From contig NC_086036.1 in the NCBI RefSeq assembly GCF_036323735.1, positions 21,029,564 to 21,093,563 of the forward strand: DNA of 64,000 nt, given 5' to 3'. The stretch's first letter is position 1, and each line of letters begins with the position of its first letter. Of this stretch, positions 23,701 through 33,894 are shown piece after piece. The notes below the pieces were generated by a model. That model had not been told where the DNA came from. It saw nothing but the letters and a program-made list of their open reading frames with translations, and searched no databases. The stretch is from Rattus norvegicus. Its lineage: Eukaryota; Chordata; Mammalia; Rodentia; Muridae. Position numbers and translations under genes: made by a program.

Positions 23701-23917
23701 ACTCTGTCACCAGTGCTGAGTCAATCAGCCTTACAAACACAGCTTCCGTGCGCATTACCCACATCATAGGAAGTGTAAATATGCCAAGTTCCCTCTCTGA
23801 ATTGTTCCTTTTCTCTTGTAAAAATCAAAGAAAGAAAAGATATTTATCATCAATCTGATCTCAAGATTAAAAGATAGGAAATGCTATGTTTCCTTACCCA
23901 CCAGCAGCAAACGCCCC

Positions 23918-23920
<3 letters not shown>
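20711..23920. other. Single-copy DNA, no gene recognised
   Basis: Largely repeat-free. Minor items are a short GT run joined to a 10-G run at 21,866-21,887 and several unrelated short open frames. Nothing supports an exon. Confidence 0.4.
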
Positions 23921-23976
<56 letters not shown>

Positions 23977-24044
23977 GGCAGACAGGCAGACAGGCAGACA
24001 GAGAGACAGAGAGATGGAGAGACAGAGAGACAGAGAGACAGAAA
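23921..24044. repeat. (GA)26 plus (GGCA/GACA)n microsatellite
   Basis: A pure GA run at 23,921-23,972 is followed by AGGCAGAC units and then GAGACA units to 24,044. Open frames here encode only Arg-Glu repeats and are artefacts. Confidence 0.97.
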
Positions 24045-26264
24045 GCTATGGCCTGTAGTCTACTCCACTTAAGGCAGTGTGGCTTGTCTTAGTGAGTCCC
24101 TGACTGCTTATCAAGCTTAAGGCAGTGCTGTACTATTGCTGCTTATTCTAATCCATGGAATATAGTTGATACTAAAGTTAAATGGCATTAAGTCGGTGTA
24201 GTAGGAAGTACTAACAGCCATGCTATTGAGACAGCTGTACAATCTTTGTCCATGCTACCGTCCCTGGCACAAGAGCAGCATGCCATAGAAGCGACTCTCA
24301 GTGCCTCCAGGTTAGTGTTAGGAAATAAGTAGATTTTCCTGTTTGCTCATAAGTACACTTAAATATGTATCGCAGCAGTACAATAGAATATCTGAAAGTT
24401 ACTCGTCTGCTCAGCTTAAATAAACATAGAGTATTATAAAATTAGAACAATCACAGGGAGGGGAAGTCTACGGTCTGAGACTAGTCTAGACCATAGACTA
24501 AATTTGAAATGTTGTGGATCTTGATTAATTTTCCTCTGTTTATGGTTCTTCAAAACGGCATACACTAATCTCTGTTCACTGTCACATCATTGAGGTTTCA
24601 GATTCAAATTGCCATGTATGTATCAAGTTATTTTAAAGAATTTCCAAGTATTATCTAATACATATGTGTCTTTTCTCCAAGCAATTCTCTAAATATAAAT
24701 ATATTTCTATATTTTTTATTTACTAAATTCCCAGCGAAGGGCATAAGAAACAAAGACTGAGCTTTCACAGTACACAGTAGATTGCCCACTCATTCACACT
24801 TTGGGCAAACCCCCCACCCCAAGGATGCATATAATCGAAGTCTGCACAAACATGTCTCCTTGAGCAACACACACTACAATGCCTCCAGGATAAACAAAAG
24901 AGAACTGAATTACAGGAAAGGTCACAGGCTGCACTGTAGACTGAAAAACATGCACATAACTATCAGGCTAATGAGAGAATGGTATGATCAGCCTGCTCAG
25001 ATAATGTCCACCAACAGAATGGGTGTGTTTCTCTACAGACCATCCACAAAGGGTTGCTGATCAAAGGGATGTATCAAAAATTCAAAGGTGCAAGGAATGT
25101 CATCTTTTGATGTGAGCACACGGTTGGCTCAGTGAAGAGCAGAGTTGGGAATTGGTGTTAGAATTACTAACACTCCATCCCAATTGGAGCTGCAGGTAGA
25201 AGAGATTCAGTTTTTTTTCTTTTTCTTTTTTTTATGACTCTGATCAGCCATGGTCTTATAGAGGAAAAAGACTTGTTAGACCTGAAGATAACCAAACAGT
25301 TGTTGAAATAAGTAAGAAAAAAATTAACAAAAAATCCAAACAAAATGAAATCATCCAAAGAAGTTCAGTCAATATGAGGAACTCCAAAAGTATAAATTAT
25401 AACAGGAATGGTAGGGAAATATAGCTACTTGAAAATATAAGAGTAAGAGCTATCTCTTGCAACTTTTTGTAATGCTAGAGAAGTCACATAAGTGCTGAGT
25501 GTTGTGGGTTAACTTAGAGGTAATTTGCTGGAATAGTGGCCCCTGTGTTTGTGGTTGCATGGCTTTGCTGGTAGTAGTGGTAGAGGTGCCTTTGAATATT
25601 TATTTACTTTGTAGTCATCTTATATTCTACTCACTGCTTATAATTCGTCATCGCTACAGGAACATGAGAATAGAAAACTTGTAGCCAATTTGTAAAGATT
25701 TACAAAGACAGTTAATCATGCTCCGAAAGATGCACGAATACCTCCTGAATGCTCTATGTAAAATTTTACTGAGGATTATATATAAGATATGGCAGTCTAG
25801 AGTGAAGGGGACTTACTAGATTGGACATGCAGCTTCTTTCTTAGAAAAATTTACCTCACTGAATCTTTATTGAACCCAACTTTGGGGTAAAAGTGGTGGA
25901 GGCAAGACCTAGTCAGTAATGGGAGAGTCTTAGAAGGCCATTTTAGGGACCACAACATGGATATTTTTTTATCTGAACCTAATTATGTTGTTATAGAAGA
26001 AGAGAGAGGGACTCAGTAAATCAAGGCCACATCATTAGAGTATAGACATTTTCTAACATCTGGTTAACTTCTTGTATCATACCTCATGCTTCTTGTAAAA
26101 GGGTAGACACATGGTCCTGGAGCAAATGACAAGACAGAAGTAGATATTTAAAGAACAGAGATGTACTCTACTTTCTTAACAAGTTACACAGTTGGCTGGC
26201 CTCCGTTCTTGACATGGTGATATGAACAATAATACATACTTAGAAAACTACCATGTTTGAAAAA
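24045..26264. other. Single-copy DNA, no gene recognised
   Basis: No SINE, LTR or gene pattern is visible. There is a T-rich run at 25,211-25,232. Confidence 0.4.
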
Positions 26265-26370
26265 CTTATTAGCTAATATTTGCTGAGAGCTTTGAGCATG
26301 GGAACAGCTATACAGTACTACTGCAGTGTCATGCTTGTTTTCAAGCTAATGAACTCAAAGGGAAATCTAT
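26265..26370 (+). mobile_element. Possible MIR-class remnant
   Basis: ATTAGCTAATATTTGCTGAG followed by a short GC-balanced stretch resembles the TAATAGCTAATATTTATTGAG start of an ancient mammalian repeat. Very diverged. Confidence 0.3.
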
Positions 26371-26790
26371 CTACCAAGTACAGGTTTTCTTGAAATGATA
26401 TAGTATCCTTCCTCTTCTCAAAGTAAATAAGATATATAAGTTTAATACCCTCTATGTCTGGTAGAGGAGCAGATAGGGGATCTGCCAAGGTTACCAGCTT
26501 CTCACCATTGTCTTCACTACTGTTCTGCATTCCATGCCCTGCCCAGGCTGCAATTCAATTAGACTAATTGCTAAAACATCCTCTATGGGTTTTGTTCTGG
26601 TGCTTTGTATACAAATGCTAGATTTGTATTGGTACTGAAGCAGATGCACCAGGAGCACGTGGCTAAGTGAAATACCCTTTAAGGACAGACTGATGGAGCA
26701 GAAATGACCCAGGTGAAATGCAGTTATCAAGTACTTGGTGAGCGCAGCTGGGGATTTAACAATATAGTGTATAGAAAAATAGATGAGGAG

Positions 26791-27115
26791 ACACCGCCGG
26801 AACCTGAAGGAAACAGACCAGATAAACAGTTCTCTGCACCCAAATCCCGTGGGAGGGAGAGGTGAACCTTCAGAGAGGCGGGCGCGCCTGGGAGGCCAGA
26901 AGAGACTGCACTCTGCGCATGTCCAGACGCCAGAGGAAAACACCAAACGCCATCTGGAACCCCGGTGCACGGAGGCTCCCGGAAAGAGCGGCGCAGATCT
27001 TCCCGGTTGCTGCCGCCGCGGAGAGGACTTAGGCAGTACCCCATGAGCAAACTTGAGCCTTGGAACCACAGGTAGGACCAACTTTTCCCCTGCAAGAAAC
27101 CTGCCTGGTGAACTC
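26791..27115 (+). repeat. L1 monomer segment, copy 1
   Basis: Begins ACACCGCCGGAACCTG and ends CTGGTGAACTC. Matches copy 2 at a constant 605-bp offset. Retains several CpGs that copy 2 has lost (for example GCGGGCGCGCC against GCAGACACGCC). Confidence 0.93.
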
Positions 27116-27395
27116 TGGACACACAGAGGTAAAATTCCTCTAGGACCGGGCACTTCCTGTGTTTACCGGAAGTCCCACACCCGCGGATCCCGGACCGCAG
27201 CAGCTCTCTGCTCCCAAACCCCGTGGGAGAGAGACCTCACCGCCTGGTCAGGTGGGCACTCCTGAGGCTGCAGAGCAGAGGAGACCACCAACACTGCCCA
27301 CCCCTGCCCACATCCCTGGCCCAAGAGGCAACTGTATAAGGCCTCTGGGTTCCCGTAGGGGAGGGCCCAGGAGCGGCAGGTCCCCTGAGCCTGAG

Positions 27396-27720
27396 ACACC
27401 GCCGGAACCTGAAGGAAACAGACCAGATAAACAGTTCTCCGCACCCAAATCCCATGGGAGGGAGAGCTGAACCTTCAGAGAGGCAGACACGCCTGGGAAA
27501 CCAGAAGAGACTGCACTCTGCGCACGTCCAGACGCCAGAGGAAAACACCAAACGCCATCTGGAACCCTGGTGCACTGAGGCTCCCGGAAAGAGCGGCGCA
27601 GATCTTCCCGGTTGCTGCCGCCGAGGAGAGGACTTAGGCAGTACCCCACGAGCAAACTTGAGCCTTGGAACCACAGGTAGGACCAACTTTTCCCCTGCAA
27701 GAAACCTGCCTGGTGAACTC
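27396..27720 (+). repeat. L1 monomer segment, copy 2
   Basis: Same start and end as copy 1. This proximal copy leads into the unrepeated leader and ORF1. Confidence 0.93.
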
Positions 27721-27916
27721 AAGACACAGGCCCACAGGAACAGCTGAAGACCTGTAGAGAGGAAAAACTACACGCCCGAAAGCAGAACACTCTGTCCCCA
27801 TAACTGGCTGAAAGAAAACAGGAAAACAGGTCTACAGCACTCCTGACACACAGGCTTATAGGACAGTCTAGCCACTGTCAGAAATAGCAGAACAAAGTAA
27901 CACTAGAGATAATCTG

Positions 27917-28972
27917 ATGGCGAGAGGCAAGCGAAGGAACCCAAGCAACAGAAACCAAGAGTACATGGCATCATCGGAGCCCAATTCTCCCACCAAAATA
28001 AACATGGAATATCCAAACACACCAGAAAAGCAAGATCTAGTTTCAAAATCGTATTTGATCATGATGCTGGAGGACTTCAAGAAAGACGTGGAGAACTCCC
28101 TTAGAGAACAAGTAGAAGCCTACAGAGAGGAATCGCAAAAATGCCTGAAAGAATTCCAGGAAAACATAATCAAACAGTTGAAGGAATTAAAAATGGAAAC
28201 AGAAGCAATCAAGAAAGAACACATGGAAACAACCCTGGGCATAGAAAATCAAAAGAAAAGACAAGGAGCTGTAGATACAAGCTTCACCAACAGAATACAG
28301 GAGATGGAAGAGAGAATCTCAGGAGCAGAAGATTCCATAGATATCATTGACTCAACTGTCAAAGATAATGTAAAGCAGAAAAAGCTACTGGTCCAAAACA
28401 TACAGGAAATCCAGGACTCAATGAGAAGATCAAACCTAAGGATAATAGGTATAGAAGAGAGTGAAGACTCCCAGCTCAAAGGACCAGTAAATATCTTCAA
28501 CAAAATCATAGAAGAAAACTTCCCTAACCTAAAAAAAGAGATACCCATAGGCATACAAGAAGCCTACAGAACTCCAAATAGATTGGACCAGAAAAGAAAC
28601 ACCTCCCGTCACATAATTGTCAAAACACCAAACGCACAAAATAAAGAAAGAATATTAAAAGCAGTAAGGGAAAAAGGTCAAGTAACATATAAAGGCAGAC
28701 CTATCAGAATCACACCAGACTTTTCGCCAGAAACTATGAAGGCCAGAAGATCCTGGACAGATGTCATACAGACCCTAAGAGAACACAAATGCCAGCCCAG
28801 GTTACTGTATCCTGCAAAACTCTCAATTAACATAGATGGAGAAACCAAGATATTCCATGACAAAACCAAATTTAAACAATATCTTTCTACAAATCCAGCA
28901 CTACAAAGGATAATAAAGGGTAAAGCCCAACATAAGGAGGCAAGCTATACCCTAGAAGAAGCAAGAAACTAA
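27917..28972 (+). CDS. L1 ORF1 protein (RNA-binding nucleic-acid chaperone), intact
   Basis: A complete 351-codon frame, usual for murine ORF1p, from ATG (GATGGCGAGAGG context) to TAA. Layout: basic N-terminus (residues 1-10), coiled-coil region about 50-165 rich in Glu/Lys/Gln/Leu, RRM about 172-265 with LRIIGI (174-179) and HIIVKT (232-237), then a C-terminal domain about 266-330 with the conserved REHKCQPRLLYPAKLS stretch (288-303). In the family, ORF1p trimerises through the coil, coats L1 RNA and acts as a chaperone in the cytoplasmic RNP. No stop or frameshift is present. The upstream monomers are its likely promoter. It could be translated if transcribed; expression is not shown. Confidence 0.93.
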   Translation: MARGKRRNPSNRNQEYMASSEPNSPTKINMEYPNTPEKQDLVSKSYLIMMLEDFKKDVENSLREQVEAYREESQKCLKEFQENIIKQLKELKMETEAIKKEHMETTLGIENQKKRQGAVDTSFTNRIQEMEERISGAEDSIDIIDSTVKDNVKQKKLLVQNIQEIQDSMRRSNLRIIGIEESEDSQLKGPVNIFNKIIEENFPNLKKEIPIGIQEAYRTPNRLDQKRNTSRHIIVKTPNAQNKERILKAVREKGQVTYKGRPIRITPDFSPETMKARRSWTDVIQTLREHKCQPRLLYPAKLSINIDGETKIFHDKTKFKQYLSTNPALQRIIKGKAQHKEASYTLEEARN

Positions 28973-29031
28973 TCGTCTTGGCAACAAAACAAAGAGAAGA
29001 AAAGCACACAAACATAAACTCACATCCAAAT

Positions 29032-29448
29032 ATGAATATAACAGGAAGCAATAATCACTATTCCTTAATATCTCTCAACATCAATGGCCTCAACTCCCCA
29101 ATAAAAAGACATAGATTAACAAACTGGATACGCAATGAGGACCCTGTATTCTGCTGCCTACAGGAAACACACCTCAGAGACAAAGACAGACACTACCTCA
29201 GAGTGAAAGGCTGGAAAACAACTTTCCAAGCAAAGGGTCAGAAGAAGCAAGCTGGAGTCGCCATTCTAATATCAAATAAAATCAATTTTCAATTAAAAGT
29301 CATCAAAAAAGATAAGGAAGGACACTTCATATTCATCAAAGGAAAAATCCACCAAGATGAACTATCAATCCTCATCTTCGGTTGGTTTATATACAAGTGT
29401 GCAATTTCTAGGCTTGAAAGTAAAATGATGCTATCTGGTGCTGGATAG
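29032..29448 (+). pseudogene. L1 ORF2 N-terminus fused to foreign sequence
   Basis: ATG at 29,032 gives the ORF2 start, 59 bases after the ORF1 stop. The first ~113 codons are endonuclease domain with the conserved Asn16 (in SLNINGLN) and Glu45 (in LQETHL). L1 homology stops near 29,372. The frame runs on for about 25 codons of unrelated sequence (ILIFGWFIYKC...) to a TAG at 29,446-29,448. The later endonuclease catalytic Asp and His, and the whole RT, are absent, so a product would be inactive. An in-frame extension upstream of this ATG lacks an earlier ATG. Confidence 0.88.
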
Positions 29449-30557
29449 AGGAGCCTTATTTTTTATTATGGCAGCTTGCTATTTTTGTAACATGGTGATT
29501 TGGTTGAACATAATAAAGTACAGTAGTAACTGATCTCCCCTTCTTCCTGGATGAGCGAGGAGATGATTAAATGTTGATGTCAGCATCCTTGAGCATATTC
29601 AGATGAGCTTCTGCTTCTGTTGAAAAGGATGCTGTGTTTGATTGTGGTCCGAAGCTTTGAAGCACTACTTGGCATCTCCTTCCTTGTAGGTCTCACTGTT
29701 TAAACATAACAGATTTGAGAGCTTGTTGGTAAGGTGAGGTCCAGCTTGTCTCCACTAGGTCATCTTCATGTGAATCCGGTGGTTATACGGTTTTGTTTTA
29801 GGGATATTTCATTTTTTTAATAACGGTTTTAGCTGACATTCATGGAGAGAATGAATCCTTAGAACTGTGCCACTAGTGAAAGGAAATCCTGTCTAGAGTA
29901 TGTTTCTTTACAAAGCTGTGTCACACCATCCTTTGGGCCCTCTGCTGGAAAAGTAGAATCAAGTCTCAAATAATGCCTTTTAAATTGTATCCTCTAGTAT
30001 TATAGATGTAGGACAGTACTGTATCATACCTCTGTGGATGTAAAATAGCTTGTACCTGCTTTATGATACGTAGTAGTGACCGTGCTTTATCAGAGCTGTT
30101 TTTAATGATGTTGCTCAGAATGTTTTCTTTCCAGATGATGATTGAGAAGCTAATTTAAAAAAAAATGGTGCCAGGTACCACAAGAGTAACAGAACTGTGC
30201 TGTTTTCTCAGGTTTTGTTTTTTTACTTTTTTTTTTTTAATGGAGTGTGCTGGATGTCTCTACAGTTTTGTTCAGATGACTGCAGAACCTGGAAAAGCTG
30301 TTGCTGCTGTTGATGCATAACACACTGCTATTATTGGTCTTTTTATATAAATATAAATATATATACAGATATATAATTTGAATTTTTGGAAACTTTAGCT
30401 GTGCTGTCAACTTTGGAAAAAAGTATCCCCATTTACTGTGTTGAGTTGGCACTGTACAGAAATTAACAGCCATATTGGTCTTGAAATGTTGAACTTAAGT
30501 TTTTTCCATTTGTACAGGGGTAACACACTGTATTAAATATGTAAGGTCTTAAAAAAA
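29373..30557 (+). pseudogene. Retro-copied 3' UTR of an unidentified cellular mRNA
   Basis: About 1.18 kb has no L1 similarity and the texture of a mammalian 3' UTR: A/U-rich, no open frame of note, AATAAA near 29,510, an A/T repeat at 30,345-30,378, and ATTAAA at 30,532-30,537. The last non-A base is 13 nt past that signal and an A7 run follows (30,551-30,557). The poly(A) side points right, so it is in the same sense as the L1. No introns or coding end are recognisable. I cannot name the source gene from sequence alone. Confidence 0.8.
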
Positions 30558-31169
30558 TGGGGTTTGGAGCTAAACAAAGAATTCATAGCTGAGGAATGCC
30601 GAATGGCTGAGAAACACCTAAAAAAATGTTCAACATCTTTAGTCATAAGGGAAATGCAAAGCAAAACGACCCTGAGATTCCACCTCACACCAGTCAGAAT
30701 GGCTAAGATCAAAAACTCAGGTGACAGCAAATGCTGGCTAGGATGTGGAGAAAGAGGAACACTCCTCCATTGTTGGTGGGATTGCAGACTGGTACAACCA
30801 CTCTGGAAATCAGTCTGGAGGTTCCTCAGAAAACTGGACATTAAACTACCTGAGGACCCAGCTATACTTCTCTTGGGCATATACCCAAAAGATGCCCCAA
30901 AATATAACAAAGACACGTGCTCCACTATGTTCATAGCAGCCTTATTTATAATAACCAGAAGCTGGAAAGAACCCAGGTGCCCTTCAACAGAGGAAAGGAT
31001 ACAGAAAATGTGGTACATCTACAGAATGGAATACTACTCCGCTATCAAAAACAATGATTTTATGAAATTTATAGGCAAATGGATGGAACTGGAAAATATC
31101 ATCCTGAGTGAGCTAACCCAATCACAGAAAAACACACATGGTATGCACTCATTGATAAGTGGATATTAG
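30552..31169 (+). pseudogene. L1 ORF2 C-terminal segment, open but headless
   Basis: The frame is open from the A-run (Lys-Lys-Trp-Gly, 30,552-30,563) to the TAA at 31,167-31,169, about 205 codons. It includes the ORF2 C-terminal Cys-region (CWLGCGERGTLLHCWWDC, from about 30,732) and the family ending SLISGY. There is no start codon context and no link to the ORF2 N-terminus, so no functional ORF2p is made. It is well preserved, in keeping with a young insertion. Confidence 0.85.
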
Positions 31170-31936
31170 CCCAAATGCTTGAATAACCCTAGATGCACAG
31201 AACACATAAAACTCAAGAAGGATGACCAAAATGCAAATGCTTCACTCCTTCCTTAAAAGGGGAACAAGAATACCCTTGGGAGGGACTAGGGAGGCAAAGT
31301 TTAGAACAGAGGCAAAAGGAACGCCCATTCAGAGCCTGCCCCACATGTGGCCCATACATATACAGCCACCAAACTAGATGAGATGGATGAAGCAAAGAAG
31401 TGCAGGCAGACAGGAACTGGATGTAGATCTCTCCTGAGAGACACAGCCAGAATACAGCAAATACATAGGCGAATGCCAGCATTAAACCACTGAACTGAGA
31501 ACGGGACCCCTGTTGAAGGAATCAGAGAAAGGACTGAAAGAGCTTGAAGGGGCTTGAGATCCCATATGTACAACAATGCCAACCAACCAGAGCTTCCAGG
31601 GACTAAGCCACTACCCAAAGAGTATACATGGACTGACCCCGGGCTCCAACTGCATATGAATAGTCTAATGAATGAATAGTAGCAATGAATAGTCTAATAA
31701 GAGCACCAGTTGAAGGGGAAGCCCTTGGTCTTGTCAAGGCTGGACCCCCAGTGGACCTTACTTAGGATTGTTGAGGGGAGGGCAGTAATGGGGGAAGGAT
31801 TGGGAGGGGAACACCCATCTAGAAGGGGAGGGGGATGTTGGCTTGGAAACCGGGAAAGGGAGTAACAATTGAAATGTAAATAAGAAATACCCACGTTAAT
31901 AAAGATGGAGAAAAAAATTAAAAAAAAAAAGAAAGA
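31170..31936 (+). terminator. L1 3' UTR, purine tract and A-tail
   Basis: Rat L1 3' UTR with the G-rich purine tract (31,772-31,860, runs of GGGG suitable for G-quadruplex formation), AATAAA at 31,898-31,903 and an A-rich tail to 31,936. The TSD follows directly. The same 3' UTR occurs antisense at 5,664-6,390. Confidence 0.9.
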
Positions 31937-31950
31937 AGAAAAATAGATGA

Positions 31951-32439
31951 ACTAATTTGCTCAGCTGACTTAAAAATGTGTATGACTTTGCCTCAAATAT
32001 TGGGACAAGTCATATTAATAACTAATACAGCTATTAAGTAACATTTGAAATACCATTCATAGTGCACCATACATGGTTTGTTTGCACATGTTATTCTCAT
32101 CTCATACTTTTGAGTAAAAGAGAATGGGAGCATGAAATCAATGGAACCACATTGAGCTAGTGGATCAACATGTCCTATGTCCCTTGACTTTCCTGTCTCC
32201 ACACCATCTTTCCTGTGCAGTGGGGATCCCATGTTCTCTGTCCCTGCACTTTCCAGTCTCCACACTGTTTTTCCTGTCCAGATGCAATGCCACTGCGGTT
32301 ATTTGGTCATAACTTCCTCAATCTCACTATGCAACTTCTGCTCCTATGATTCTATTCACACAGGTTATATTTCAGAAGGGTATTACAGATGTAAAAATAC
32401 ATCTATTCTTTTCTGATTCTATGATAGCCAACATTGATT
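31951..32439. other. Single-copy DNA with a small tandem duplication
   Basis: Unremarkable except for the duplication listed separately at 32,176-32,282. Confidence 0.4.
32176..32282. repeat. Diverged tandem duplication, ~62-bp period
   Basis: TGTCCC-TGACTTTCCTGTCTCCACACC...TTTCCTGTGCAG (32,176-32,220) recurs as TGTCCC-TGCACTTTCCAGTCTCCACACTG...TTTCCTGTCCAG (32,239-32,282). Copies differ at several bases. Confidence 0.7.
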
Positions 32440-32890
32440 CATTACCTATCCTCCATTCATATTCTATATCCCCCTGCTTATCCTCTGTCTGTTATCCATC
32501 AATCTACCCATTTATCATCTACCAATTACTCCACATATCTATTTGTCCAGTCTTACATCTACCTATTTTCATTTCATCTATTAATTCATTTTTTTCTCCT
32601 ACCCATATTTCTCTCCCTCCATCCATCTATGTATTTCATCAGTCAACTATTGTCTTCACATGTATCAATCTGTCAATGTCCATAATTTTTCTTCTATTAC
32701 TAATCTATGTTCCACCTATCTAACATCTATCTACATATGTCCATCCATCATCTATCAATGATCTATCTATTCTGTTTTCTAATATCTATATATTCTTTTG
32801 CCATTTATTATTTATCAATTACTCTCTATCAATTTATCATCTATTTTATATCTGTCTCTAATCATTATCATCAATTTTTATCCATTTCTC
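32440..32890. repeat. Degenerate (ATCT/ATCC)n tetranucleotide region
   Basis: About 450 bp dominated by ATCT, ATCC, TATC and CATC words, with Tyr/Ser/Ile-rich frames in all three readings. Looks like an old, decayed tetranucleotide satellite. The 125-codon frame (32,346-32,723) is an artefact of it. Confidence 0.8.
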
Positions 32891-33894
32891 CAATGCTCTG
32901 AGTTCTTTTCTCTGGCTCCCTTTTCTTCTCTTAATCTTCCTGGAATATAAGGTGTTTGTTTCTTAGATATGAATACTCCCATTTCACTCCATGCTTCATA
33001 ACTACACAAAAATACAATTCACTCGTATACTAGAACTCACATCTGAAGGAAAATATATTAAATTACCTGCACTCTTTAACTACATTTCTACTTTTCTCAC
33101 ATCTTGTAAGAGATCTTAAATGAAGTGTTTTACATACTTTTCCATTTTACTTAAAAGTGAATGTGGAATTTTCTTCTACAACCCCTTCTTTCCTTGACTT
33201 CCCCTTGTTAAAGTAAAACACACCACTCCTTGCAGGATATCAGATTCAAACCCAATTTCTCTTTATGTCACTCTCTCCCTTTTCCTTGTCCACCATGTTG
33301 ATTTAGCTTAGGGCCTCACAAATAAAAAGAAATGCTGTATGAGCGTGTATGTTCTTCTTTACTTCTTTGAATAACATTTATCATTTCTGTCTACGCATCT
33401 CTCCCCTGGTTTCCTTACTTTATCTACTTCTGGTCACTGCCCAGCGATGTTCACCTTACACATTGCCCCTGTATCCTCCTTGATATTGAAAATAATAGCA
33501 TTGTTCTTTCTAACTCGGAAATATCACAGGCTCCAATAACTGAACTTTGACTCCCCATTAATATAATCTTCATTTAGTTAAGCTTAACTGTCGTTGATGT
33601 GCCACAAACCTTTCAAGACACTCACTACTCTTTGCCTCTCTCTTGTCATTCATTCTGCTTAGTATACTTGGTCACCTACTCTATGACGATCTAATTCTTA
33701 TTCATTCTTCAGGACTCTGTACAACAGTCAATAGCTCTCAAAATCTCGTCCATCTACCAACTAGAAAAGAAGCTTTTTTTTTGTCAAAAAAGCCTTTTCA
33801 GCAGTTACAGGGACATATAACAATATATACATCCACTAGTAAACTCACTCTTTACATTTGTAGTGTTTCCCCCATAAATATTTTGAAGGTAAGT
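32891..33894. other. No feature seen
   Basis: About 1 kb of A/T-rich, pyrimidine-biased DNA. An 87-codon frame at 33,643-33,906 has no recognised motif. Confidence 0.4.

Larger units (their letters stand above)
26788..27916 (+). promoter_or_regulatory. L1 5' UTR/promoter with repeated monomer segment
   Basis: GC-rich 5' UTR of the rat L1. A 325-bp segment occurs at 26,791-27,115 and again at 27,396-27,720 (offset 605 bp), with about a dozen differences by eye. A unique ~280-bp segment lies between them. This is one complete ~605-bp monomer followed by a partial one, then ~196 bp of non-repeated leader to the ORF1 ATG. Murine L1 5' monomers are known Pol II promoters. Long minus-strand open frames across both copies are compositional. 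Confidence 0.85.
26787..31936 (+). mobile_element. Chimeric rat L1 with embedded cellular 3' UTR
   Basis: A 5.15-kb insertion is bracketed by a perfect 14-bp TSD, AGAAAAATAGATGA (26,773-26,786 and 31,937-31,950). Order: L1 5' UTR with two monomer segments, intact ORF1, the first ~113 codons of ORF2, about 1.18 kb of non-L1 sequence ending in a polyadenylation signal and A7, the last ~205 codons of ORF2, the L1 3' UTR and an A-rich tail. ORF2 codons ~114-1070 (roughly 2.9 kb, assuming the usual ~1,275-codon ORF2) are missing. The single TSD pair around the whole unit favours one insertion event with template switching over a later insertion into an L1. Confidence 0.9.

Noticed and set aside
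23881..24092. Arg-Glu-repeat frames and a regular short-repeat array
   Set aside because: Simple GA/GACA microsatellite; no spacers of constant length, so not a CRISPR-like array.
26491..27153. 220-codon minus-strand open frame
   Set aside because: It runs antisense through the GC-rich L1 5' UTR into unrelated flank. Part of it recurs in the second monomer only because the DNA is repeated. No known domain.
27237..27722. 161- and 150-codon minus-strand frames
   Set aside because: Antisense to the second L1 monomer; two overlapping frames are open at once, a sign of base composition rather than coding.
29373..30557. Independent processed pseudogene inserted into an existing L1
   Set aside because: No TSD at its edges, and about 2.9 kb of ORF2 is missing at the site. 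The only TSD pair lies outside the whole L1, so a single template-switched insertion fits better.
32346..32723. 125-codon frame
   Set aside because: Ser/Ile/Tyr-rich product of a decayed ATCT/ATCC repeat; all three frames are similar.
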